The notes under the pieces: generated by a model
What the model was told of the DNA's origin: nothing
Databases searched by the model: none
Seen by the model: the letters and a program-made list of their open reading frames with translations, nothing else
Made by a program: the position numbers and the translations under genes
Shown here: positions 1 through 5,803 of the stretch, in pieces
Position numbering within the stretch: position 1 is the first letter of the stretch
Layout: each line of letters starts with the position of its first letter
DNA from: Ruminiclostridium sp.
GTDB taxonomy: Bacteria; Bacillota; Clostridia; Oscillospirales; Oscillospiraceae
NCBI GenBank assembly: GCA_021442645.1
Contig: JABUSR010000032.1
Location: 1 to 7,479, forward strand
Direction: 5' to 3'
Length of the DNA: 7,479 nt

Positions 1-2654
1 TGGGGCTTCCCGCAGTCTATCGGACGGTCGCCACCGCCGCCGACTATCTGCCGGAAAACGCTTTGGTGGTCCTCTTCGATACCCCACGGATCGCCGACCG
101 GGCCAAAAGCTACACCTGGCAGCTGAACGAAGATGTGACCTCCCTCCTGGAGCAGGGGCTCCTCACAGGGAAGCATAACCAGTTCGCAAAAACCTTCGAG
201 GAACTCTGCGGGACCCTGTCCTCCCGGCCCCTCCTCTATTTCGACTCCTTCACCACTGGGGGCCTACCTGTCCCCCCGGCCTTCCTCCTCTCCCTTACTG
301 CCCGGCAGCTGGCCGGGTACGGGGTCAGCTTTGAGGCCCTCATCGAGGACCTTCAGGGCTACCGGCAGGAGGGTTTCTCCGTGACCCTGCTGACCTCCAG
401 CCGCCGAAAGGCTGACGCTCTCCAGTCCATGCTGCAGGAGCGGGAGATTCCAGCCGCCCTGGACGAGCACCTCTCAGCCCTGCCGAGCCCCGGCGGGGTC
501 ACCATCGCTGTCGGCAGCCTGTCAGCGGGCTTTGACTACCCCGACGGAAAATTTGCCGTCCTCACCGAGGGCTCCGGTCCGCCTCCCAGAAAGAGCAAGC
601 GCCGGGCGAATGCCCGGGACTCCCGCCAGCGGCTGGAGTCCTTTACCGACCTGGCCCCTGGGGACCTGGTGGTCCACGAGCACCACGGCATCGGCCGGTT
701 TGTGGGCATGGTAAAGATGCCCGTGGACGGGGCTGACCGGGACTATATTAAGCTCCAGTTCGCCGGTGCCGATGTTCTCTATGTTCCCGCCCTTCAGCTG
801 GACCTGGTGAGCAAATATATCGGCGGCGGGGACGACTCCGATCACCGCCGGCTCTCCAAGCTGGGCGGCGCCGAATGGGAACGCTCCAAGACCCGGGCCA
901 AGAAGGCCGCCAAGGACATGGCCAAGGGACTCATCCAGCTCTATGCCCAGCGGCAGCGGCAGGCGGGCTACGCCTTCTCCCCGGATACCCCCTGGCAGCA
1001 GGAATTTGAAACCCTCTTCCCCTACCCGGAGACCGACGACCAGCTCCGCTGCGCCCGGGAGATTAAGGCCGACATGGAGCGGCCCATCCCCATGGACCGG
1101 CTCCTCTGCGGCGACGTGGGATACGGAAAGACCGAGGTGGCCTTCCGCGCCATCATGAAGTGCGTCCTGGATGGCAAGCAGGCCGCTATGCTGGTCCCCA
1201 CCACCGTGCTGGCCCAACAGCACTACATGACTGCTCTCAAACGGTTCTCCCACTTCCCGGTGGACATCGAGATGGTCTCCCGGTTCCGCACCGCCGGACA
1301 GGCCAGAGAGATTCTGAACAAGACCGCCCAGGGCAAGGTAGACCTGCTCATCGGCACACACAAACTCCTGGGAAAGGATATCCGCTTCAAAGACCTGGGC
1401 CTACTGGTGGTAGACGAGGAGCAGCGTTTCGGCGTGGGCCACAAGGAAAAACTCAAAGAGCTGGCCCGGCAGGTAGATGTGCTCACCCTGTCAGCCACTC
1501 CCATTCCCCGGACGCTGAACATGGCTCTGTCGGGCCTCCGGGATATGTCCACCCTGGAGCAGCCCCCCACCAATCGCCAGCCCGTTCAGACCTATGTGCT
1601 GGAGCATGACTGGTCCCTCCTGGCAGACGCCATGCGCCGGGAACTCGGCCGGGGCGGCCAGGTCTACTACCTCCACAACCGAACCGAAACCATCGACCGG
1701 ACAGCCGGTAGACTCCGCTCTCTCCTGGGGGAGGAGGTCCACATCGCCACCGCCCACGGCAAAATGGACAAGGAGCAGCTGGGGGATATCATGAGCCGCA
1801 TGACCGACGGGGAGATTGACGTACTGGTCTGCACCACCATCATCGAGACAGGCATCGATTTGCCCAACGTGAATACCCTCATCATCGAGGACGCCGATCG
1901 TATGGGCCTCGCCCAGCTCCATCAACTCCGGGGCCGGGTGGGCCGTTCCTCCCGCCGGGCCTTCGCCTACATGACCTATCGCCGGAATAAGGTCCTCACC
2001 GAGGACCAGGCCCGGCGGCTCTCCGCCATCCGGGAGTTCGCCGCCTTCGGCTCCGGCTTCAAAATCGCCATGCGGGACCTGGAAATCCGCGGGGCCGGCA
2101 ACCTGCTGGGTCCTGAGCAGTCAGGCTTCCTCATGAGCGTGGGTTACGACCTGTATCTGCGGCTTCTGGAGGATGCCGTCCTGGAGGAGCAGGGCAAGCC
2201 CCCTGCCCAGCGGCCTACCGAATGCTCCGCAGATCTGTCCGTCCCTGCTGCCATCCCCGAGCGGTACATCCCCGCCCAGGAGCAGCGAATGGACCTCTAC
2301 CGCCGCATCGCCCGGATCCGGGATCAGGAGGACGCCGACGACATCATCGACGAGCTCATTGATCGCTATGGCGACCCTCCCAAGGGAGTCACCAACCTGG
2401 TCTCCATCGCCCTCCTCCGTGCCACTGCGGCCAGACTGGGCATCTCGGAGATCGCCCAGAAGGAATCCCTGCGGTTTACCATGCTCCATCCTGATTTTCA
2501 AAAAGTGTCCGCCCTATGCGGACAGGAGAAGTACCACCGGCGGCTGCTCTTCTCCGCCGGAGAAAAGCCGTATCTGTCTCTCCGGCTGAAAAAGGGGGAG
2601 AATGTTCTGGCGCTGGCCGCGGCTCTGCTGGCCGATTACGCCGGGCTGGAATGA
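1..2654 (+). CDS. mfd: Transcription-repair coupling factor Mfd, C-terminal part (5' truncated by window edge)
   Basis: Mfd is a cytoplasmic DNA translocase that removes RNA polymerase stalled at DNA lesions and recruits UvrA for nucleotide excision repair. The frame is open from the window edge (first full codon at 3), so the TTG at 63 is not a real start. About 883 residues are present against a usual 1150-1180, so roughly 270-290 N-terminal residues, including the UvrA-contacting part of the UvrB-like module, lie upstream. Visible in order: the end of the UvrB-like region; the RNA-polymerase-interacting CarD-like domain (about 642-827, HGIGRF); the helicase Walker A GDVGYGKT (1110-1133); DEEQ box (1413-1424); SATPIPRTL motif (about 1491-1517); TTIIETGIDLPNVN (from about 1830); QLRGRVGR (1923-1946); the RDLEIRGAGNLLG translocation motif (from 2073); and the C-terminal autoinhibitory TRCF domain (about 2226-2651). 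The reading frame is intact. Arg CGG and Leu CTC are common, unlike the thiolase downstream. No convincing terminator follows the stop. Confidence 0.97.
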   Translation, partial: GLPAVYRTVATAADYLPENALVVLFDTPRIADRAKSYTWQLNEDVTSLLEQGLLTGKHNQFAKTFEELCGTLSSRPLLYFDSFTTGGLPVPPAFLLSLTARQLAGYGVSFEALIEDLQGYRQEGFSVTLLTSSRRKADALQSMLQEREIPAALDEHLSALPSPGGVTIAVGSLSAGFDYPDGKFAVLTEGSGPPPRKSKRRANARDSRQRLESFTDLAPGDLVVHEHHGIGRFVGMVKMPVDGADRDYIKLQFAGADVLYVPALQLDLVSKYIGGGDDSDHRRLSKLGGAEWERSKTRAKKAAKDMAKGLIQLYAQRQRQAGYAFSPDTPWQQEFETLFPYPETDDQLRCAREIKADMERPIPMDRLLCGDVGYGKTEVAFRAIMKCVLDGKQAAMLVPTTVLAQQHYMTALKRFSHFPVDIEMVSRFRTAGQAREILNKTAQGKVDLLIGTHKLLGKDIRFKDLGLLVVDEEQRFGVGHKEKLKELARQVDVLTLSATPIPRTLNMALSGLRDMSTLEQPPTNRQPVQTYVLEHDWSLLADAMRRELGRGGQVYYLHNRTETIDRTAGRLRSLLGEEVHIATAHGKMDKEQLGDIMSRMTDGEIDVLVCTTIIETGIDLPNVNTLIIEDADRMGLAQLHQLRGRVGRSSRRAFAYMTYRRNKVLTEDQARRLSAIREFAAFGSGFKIAMRDLEIRGAGNLLGPEQSGFLMSVGYDLYLRLLEDAVLEEQGKPPAQRPTECSADLSVPAAIPERYIPAQEQRMDLYRRIARIRDQEDADDIIDELIDRYGDPPKGVTNLVSIALLRATAARLGISEIAQKESLRFTMLHPDFQKVSALCGQEKYHRRLLFSAGEKPYLSLRLKKGENVLALAAALLADYAGLE

Positions 2655-2693
2655 GCGAATCTCCCTGCCCGCCAAAGGCTATTCGCCAAAAAC

Positions 2694-2707
2694 TGTCAAA
2701 TTTGACA
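2694..2707. promoter_or_regulatory. 14-bp perfect palindrome upstream of the thiolase promoter (candidate operator)
   Basis: TGTCAAATTTGACA reads identically on both strands and lies 54 bases before the -35 box of the thiolase promoter, in an AT-rich stretch. Perfect symmetry with no loop suits a dimeric regulator better than an RNA hairpin. It does not match the Rex, CcpA, TnrA or LexA consensus sequences as I know them, so no regulator is assigned. Its right half includes TTGACA, a possible -35 box, but no good -10 lies 16-18 bases after it. Confidence 0.4.
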
Positions 2708-2760
2708 AGAATAAATCTTCAATACCTTTAAAATCCTACTTTTCATATTTCCAAAATCCG

Positions 2761-2789
2761 TTGATTTTTGACCCCCTGACCAGTATAAT
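2761..2789 (+). promoter_or_regulatory. Sigma-A-type promoter of the thiolase gene
   Basis: A -35 box TTGATT (2761-2766) and a perfect -10 box TATAAT (2784-2789) are separated by 17 bases, the ideal spacing. About 60 AT-rich bases upstream could act as an UP-like region. Transcription should begin near 2796, giving a leader of about 50 nucleotides. This is too short for a typical riboswitch. A TTGACC at 2768-2773 is only 10 bases from the -10 and is not the -35. Confidence 0.85.
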
Positions 2790-2830
2790 GTCGATGTAAT
2801 ATACCTATTATACCCTGACAAAATTAAATT

Positions 2831-2835
2831 GGAGG
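2831..2835 (+). promoter_or_regulatory. Ribosome binding site of the thiolase gene
   Basis: GGAGG lies 10 bases before the ATG at 2846 and fixes that codon as the start. The protein then begins MRDVYVVSS, as expected for thiolases. Confidence 0.85.
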
Positions 2836-2845
2836 TTCGATCCAC

Positions 2846-4108
2846 ATGAGAGATGTTTATGTTGTCAGTTCCTGCCGTACCGCAGTCGGTACTTTTGGCG
2901 GCTCCCTGAAGGACACTCCCCCCGCTGACATGGGCGCAGTCGTCATGGCTGAGGCCCTCAAGCGCGCTAACGTCAAGGGCGAGTGGCTGGACGAAGTTAT
3001 GTTCGGTAACGTCCTGTCTGCTGCACAGGGCCAGAACGTTGCCCGTCAGTGCATGGTCAAGGCCGGCATTCCCCTGTCCGTTCCCGCTTACACCGTCAGC
3101 ATGGTCTGCGGTTCCGGCCTGAAGTCCTGCATCGAGGGTGCTCGCTCCATCCAGGCAGGCGACGCTGAGATCGTTATGTGCGGCGGCACCGAGAACATGT
3201 CCGCTGCTCCCTATGCTATCCCCGCAGCTCGCTGGGGCGCCCGTATGTTCGACGGCAAGATGGTCGATACCATGGTCAAGGACGGCCTGTGGGACGCTTT
3301 CAACAACTACCACATGGGCACCACCGCAGAGAACATCTGCGACATCTGGGGCATCACCCGTGAAGAGCTGGATGAGTTCGGCTACAACTCCCAGCAGAAG
3401 GCCATCGCAGCCATCAAGTCCGGCCGCTTCGAGGACGAGATCGTTCCCGTCATGGTGAAGAAGAAGAAGGAAATGGTGGAGTTCAAGGTCGACGAGCATC
3501 CCAAAGACACCACCCTGGAAAAGATGGCCGGCCTGAAGGGCGCCTTCCCCAACTCCGCTGACGGCAGCATCGACAAGGTCGAGATGACCTTCGACGCCAA
3601 GGCTCTGAATCCCTCTGCTGACAACGTTGGCATCAAGCGCGTCACCGCAGGCAACGCCTCCGGCATCAACGACGGCGCAGCCGCTATCCTGCTGGCCTCC
3701 AAGGATGCTGTTGAGAAGTATGGCCTGAAGCCCCTGTTCAAGATTGTTTCCTGGGGCCAGGGCGGCGTCGATCCCAAGATTATGGGCGTCGGTCCCGTTC
3801 CCGCAACCCAGCAGGCTCTGGCAAAGGCCAACCTGACCGTCGACGACATCGACCTCATCGAGGCCAACGAAGCTTTCGCAGCACAGTCCATCGCTGTTGC
3901 CCGTGAGCTGGGCTGGGCTGACAAGATGGAGAAGGTCAACGTCAACGGCGGCGCTATCGCCATCGGTCACCCCGTCGGCTGCTCCGGCGCTCGTATCATC
4001 GTCACCCTGCTGCACGAGATGGCAAAGCGCGACAACGCCAAGAAGGGTCTGGCTACCCTGTGCATCGGCGGCGGCCAGGGCGTTACCATGATTTTCGAGA
4101 AGTGCTGA
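2846..4108 (+). CDS. thlA: Acetyl-CoA acetyltransferase (acetoacetyl-CoA thiolase)
   Basis: This cytoplasmic enzyme condenses two acetyl-CoA to acetoacetyl-CoA and CoA, the usual first step of clostridial butyrate formation, and can run in reverse. The 420-residue product shows the thiolase landmarks: nucleophilic Cys88 in MVCGSGLKS, NEAFA at 341-345, GHPVGCSGAR with His375, and CIGGG with the acid/base Cys406. Compared with the familiar biosynthetic thiolase (about 392 residues; Cys89, His348, Cys378), spacing is normal up to Cys88. The His and second Cys are shifted by about 27 because of an in-frame insertion at roughly residues 239-265, just before TAGNASGINDGAA. The gene stands alone between a strong promoter and a strong terminator, without hbd, crt, bcd or etf beside it. 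None of its arginine codons is CGG, and leucines are mostly CTG, which suggests high expression. Family assignment is firm. Chain-length preference and pathway (butyrate, ketone body or other) are inferred. Confidence 0.95.
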   Translation: MRDVYVVSSCRTAVGTFGGSLKDTPPADMGAVVMAEALKRANVKGEWLDEVMFGNVLSAAQGQNVARQCMVKAGIPLSVPAYTVSMVCGSGLKSCIEGARSIQAGDAEIVMCGGTENMSAAPYAIPAARWGARMFDGKMVDTMVKDGLWDAFNNYHMGTTAENICDIWGITREELDEFGYNSQQKAIAAIKSGRFEDEIVPVMVKKKKEMVEFKVDEHPKDTTLEKMAGLKGAFPNSADGSIDKVEMTFDAKALNPSADNVGIKRVTAGNASGINDGAAAILLASKDAVEKYGLKPLFKIVSWGQGGVDPKIMGVGPVPATQQALAKANLTVDDIDLIEANEAFAAQSIAVARELGWADKMEKVNVNGGAIAIGHPVGCSGARIIVTLLHEMAKRDNAKKGLATLCIGGGQGVTMIFEKC

Positions 4109-4142
4109 GCACAACTCTCTAATCTGATATTCCCAACACGAT

Positions 4143-4175
4143 AAAAGGCGGCGGTCTTCGGACCGCTGCCTTTTT
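4143..4175 (+). terminator. Rho-independent terminator of the thiolase gene
   Basis: A 14-pair stem runs from the A tract at 4143-4146 through GGCGGCGGTC to GACCGCTGCC and the T tract at 4171-4175, with one G-T wobble (4150/4167). The loop is TTCG closed by C-G, the very stable C(UUCG)G tetraloop. It begins 35 bases after the thiolase stop and should end that transcript efficiently. Confidence 0.95.
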
Positions 4176-4180
4176 GGGGT

Positions 4181-4211
4181 CTGTCGAAAAAACTACAAGT
4201 TTTTCCGACAG
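4181..4211. repeat. 31-base imperfect inverted repeat
   Basis: CTGTCG, a mismatch, then AAAAACT pairs with AGTTTTT, a mismatch and CGACAG around a three-base ACA centre: 13 of 14 positions pair, with a single A/C mismatch at 4187/4205. It begins five bases after the T tract of the first terminator. It lacks a following T tract, so it is not a terminator. It may be a dispersed intergenic palindrome (REP-like) or an RNA structure; no second copy is in the window. Confidence 0.6.
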
Positions 4212-4216
4212 GAAAA

Positions 4217-4349
4217 ATGCAGTCTGCTGCATGCAGTCTTTGTCCCCATAGTGCCAAAGACCGCACTGGCAGCCTAAGAAGTGTACTCTGCCAGGTACAC
4301 GCCCCGGCAGAACACAAGCTTCCCTCTTTTTTGCCGCCGGGGCGGCAAA
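4217..4349. repeat. Cluster of short inverted repeats and possible alternative hairpins
   Basis: Seen directly: ATGCAG (4217-4222) pairs with CTGCAT (4227-4232); ATGCAGTCT occurs twice (4217-4225 and 4231-4239); AGTGC (4250-4254) pairs with GCACT (4263-4267); CTGGCAG (4266-4272) with CTGCCAG (4288-4294); GTGTAC (4281-4286) with GTACAC (4295-4300); TCTGCC (4287-4292) with GGCAGA (4306-4311); and TTTGCCGC (4330-4337) with GCGGCAAA (4342-4349). Some of these compete for the same bases. The function is unknown. Confidence 0.45.
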
Positions 4350-4381
4350 CTCTTCGAGGCTTTTCTTTCTCACCGGATAGT

Positions 4382-4408
4382 CGACGGTCTTCGGACCGTT
4401 GCTTTTTT
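4382..4408 (+). terminator. Second rho-independent terminator, related to the first
   Basis: An eight-pair stem (with one G-T wobble at 4383/4400) has a TTCG loop at 4390-4393 and is followed by six T (4403-4408). Its core CGGTCTTCGGACCG is identical to bases 4152-4165 of the thiolase terminator. No gene lies between the two, so it may be a back-up terminator, a relic of a lost gene, or the end of an unannotated RNA. Confidence 0.8.
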
Positions 4409-4507
4409 ACTTTGTATGGAGGACCAGCCGGGATAAACCCCTTTCCCTCCCGCACAGCCAAAACCCCGGATCATTATGGAAATATCTAACCTTTTCCCCA
4501 AAAACAG

Positions 4508-4529
4508 CCCGGATTTTCCCCGGATTTTC
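4508..4529. repeat. Two tandem copies of an 11-base unit
   Basis: CCCGGATTTTC occurs at 4508-4518 and again at 4519-4529, followed by another CCC. A partial copy, CCCGGAT, is at 4465-4471. The pair ends 24 bases before the serC -35 box, a plausible place for a regulator, but this could also be simple sequence drift. Confidence 0.6.
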
Positions 4530-4553
4530 CCCATGCTGTCTCTTCCTCTCTGC

Positions 4554-4582
4554 TTGACGCAACTCCTTTGGATGGGTATAAT
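4554..4582 (+). promoter_or_regulatory. Sigma-A-type promoter of the serC operon
   Basis: TTGACG (4554-4559) and a perfect TATAAT (4577-4582) are 17 bases apart. Transcription should start near 4589, leaving a leader of about 69 nucleotides. That is too short for a serine T-box or any large riboswitch, so control is more likely at initiation or through small leader hairpins. Confidence 0.88.
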
Positions 4583-4591
4583 AAATTAATT

Positions 4592-4616
4592 AGGTGTAAT
4601 ATATGTATTTATACCT
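4592..4616 (+). promoter_or_regulatory. Dyad at the start of the serC leader (candidate operator or leader hairpin)
   Basis: AGGTGTAA (4592-4599) and TTATACCT (4609-4616) pair over eight positions, with one G-T, around a nine-base AT-rich centre. The dyad begins at the expected transcription start, where a bound repressor would block initiation. Much of it (4595-4615) resembles bases 2795-2814 at the thiolase start site. Confidence 0.4.
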
Positions 4617-4641
4617 GTCTGTAAACAGTTATTCAAATCTG

Positions 4642-4648
4642 AAAGGAG
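4642..4648 (+). promoter_or_regulatory. Ribosome binding site of serC, inside a small dyad
   Basis: AAAGGAG lies nine bases before the ATG at 4658. GAAAG (4641-4645) and CTTTC (4651-4655) flank it and could pair across a five-base loop, partly hiding the site. The stem is short, so any control effect is speculative; the start codon choice is firm. Confidence 0.8.
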
Positions 4649-4657
4649 CTCTTTCCT

Positions 4658-5746
4658 ATGGCAAACGATCGTATTTTCAACTTTTCCGCCGGTCCCTCCA
4701 TGCTTCCTCTGGAAGTCCTGAACCGCGCAGGCGCTGAGATCACCAACTACAAAGGTTCCGGCATGTCCGTCATGGAGATGAGCCATCGCTCCAAGGTCTA
4801 TCAGGGCATTTTCGATGAGACCCAGGAGAAGTTCCGCAAGCTGATGAACGTCCCCGAAGGCTACAAGGTCCTGTTCATGCAGGGCGGTGCCACTATGCAG
4901 TTCGCCATGGTCCCCATGAATCTCATGACCAAGACCGGCAAGGCTGACTATGTCCGCACCGGCAACTTCGCAAACAACGCACACAAGGAAGCCAAGAAGT
5001 ACGGCGAGGCCAACGTGGCCGGTTCCTCCGAGGACCGCAAGTGGGCCTACATCCCCAGTCAGGACCAGCTGACCCTGGACCCCGAAGCCTCCTATCTGCA
5101 TTACTGTTCCAACAACACCATCGAGGGCACCCAGTGGCAGTACGTCCCCGAGACGCCTGCCGGTGTTCCCATCGTCTGTGATATGTCCTCTGACATCATG
5201 TCCCGCCCCATTGACGTGAGCAAGTACGGCATCATCTATGCCGGTGCCCAGAAGAACCTGGCTCCCGCAGGCCTGACCATTGCCATCATCAAGGAAGAGC
5301 TGGCCGGCAACGAGATGCCCATTACCCCTGCGATCATGAGCTACAAGAACATGATCGAGAAGGACTCCATGTACAATACGCCTCCCTGCTGGCCCATCTA
5401 CATGCTGGGTCTTATGTGCGACTGGGTGGAAAGCGTCGGCGGTTTGGCCGAGCTGGCAAAGATCAACGTCAACAAGGCCAACATGCTCTACGACGTGCTG
5501 GATGAGTCCAAGCTCTTCCAGGTTTCCGCAGAGAAGGGCTCCCGCTCCTTCATGAATGTCGCTTTCCGCACCGGCAACGACGAGCTGGACGCCAAGTTCG
5601 TAGCAGAGTCCGGCAAGAAGGGCTTCTCCAACCTGAAGGGCCACCGCTCCGTGGGTGGTATGCGCGCTTCCATCTACAACGCAATGCCCGTGGAAGGCGT
5701 GGAAGCTCTGTGCGACTTCATCCGTGAATTTGAGAAGAACGCCTGA
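4658..5746 (+). CDS. serC: Phosphoserine aminotransferase
   Basis: SerC is a cytoplasmic PLP enzyme that transfers the amino group of glutamate to 3-phosphohydroxypyruvate, giving O-phosphoserine, the second step of serine synthesis; some family members also serve pyridoxal phosphate synthesis. The product has 362 residues, the normal family length. Seen: FNFSAGPSMLP at 7-17, MSHRSK at 41-46, the cofactor phosphate-binding GGATMQF at 76-82, DMSSDIMSRPID at 175-186, the PLP lysine Lys199 in YAGAQKNLAPAG, NTPPCWPIYMLG at 240-251, and HRSVGGMRASIYNA at 329-342. Where E. coli SerC has a tryptophan stacking on the cofactor (GYW), this protein has GNF, so Phe104 probably takes that role. It is the first gene of the operon and lies 57 bases before the serA-type gene, with no terminator between. 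Arginine codons are all CGC or CGT, which suggests high expression. Confidence 0.96.
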   Translation: MANDRIFNFSAGPSMLPLEVLNRAGAEITNYKGSGMSVMEMSHRSKVYQGIFDETQEKFRKLMNVPEGYKVLFMQGGATMQFAMVPMNLMTKTGKADYVRTGNFANNAHKEAKKYGEANVAGSSEDRKWAYIPSQDQLTLDPEASYLHYCSNNTIEGTQWQYVPETPAGVPIVCDMSSDIMSRPIDVSKYGIIYAGAQKNLAPAGLTIAIIKEELAGNEMPITPAIMSYKNMIEKDSMYNTPPCWPIYMLGLMCDWVESVGGLAELAKINVNKANMLYDVLDESKLFQVSAEKGSRSFMNVAFRTGNDELDAKFVAESGKKGFSNLKGHRSVGGMRASIYNAMPVEGVEALCDFIREFEKNA

Positions 5747-5803
5747 TAAAATCAATGCAGCGGGTTTCCCCCCGAATCATAAAAGGAAAGGACTGTATCT
5801 CCC

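Larger units (their letters stand above)
4109..4657. other. 549-base non-coding region between the thiolase gene and the serC operon
   Basis: No gene is supported here. In order it holds the thiolase terminator (4143-4175), a 31-base imperfect inverted repeat (4181-4211), a hairpin-rich stretch (4217-4349), a second UUCG-loop terminator (4382-4408), a C-rich stretch with an 11-base tandem repeat (4508-4529), the serC promoter (4554-4582) and the serC leader. An open frame from the ATG at 4217 to 4489 crosses several of these hairpins and the second terminator, and has only a weak ribosome-binding match, so it is not called. The region between the two terminators has no recognisable promoter of its own. 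Confidence 0.8.

Noticed and set aside
63..65. TTG as the start codon of the first gene
   Set aside because: The frame is open to the window edge and the protein there already matches the middle of Mfd, so the true start lies upstream of the window.
2696..4114. Long open frame on the - strand (472 codons) covering the whole thiolase gene
   Set aside because: It mirrors a strongly biased real gene: C-ending codons on the + strand suppress stop codons in this antisense frame. It has no recognisable protein family, and the thiolase on the other strand has all its catalytic motifs, promoter and terminator.
4176..4380. Small insertion element (MITE) between the terminators
   Set aside because: The ends of the interval do not form terminal inverted repeats and no target-site duplication is visible.
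4217..4489. Possible 90-residue protein between the two terminators
   Set aside because: Only a weak ribosome-binding match, it runs through several hairpins and the second terminator, and its composition (Ser, Pro, Arg-rich) resembles translated non-coding DNA.
4476..4589. Possible 37-residue leader peptide before serC
   Set aside because: No ribosome binding site, and it overlaps the serC promoter including the -10 box, so it would not be on the operon transcript.
4589..4657. Serine T-box or riboswitch in the serC leader
   Set aside because: The leader is only about 69 nucleotides and shows no T-box sequence or terminator/antiterminator pair.
4586..5755. Long open frame on the - strand (389 codons) opposite serC
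   Set aside because: Same antisense artefact of biased codon use; low-complexity composition and no recognisable domain, while serC is unambiguous.
5747..5803. Terminator or separate promoter between serC and serA
   Set aside because: Only a four-pair GC stem (5761-5774) without a T tract is seen, and the TTGAGA-like and TAAAAT-like boxes are too close together to be a promoter.
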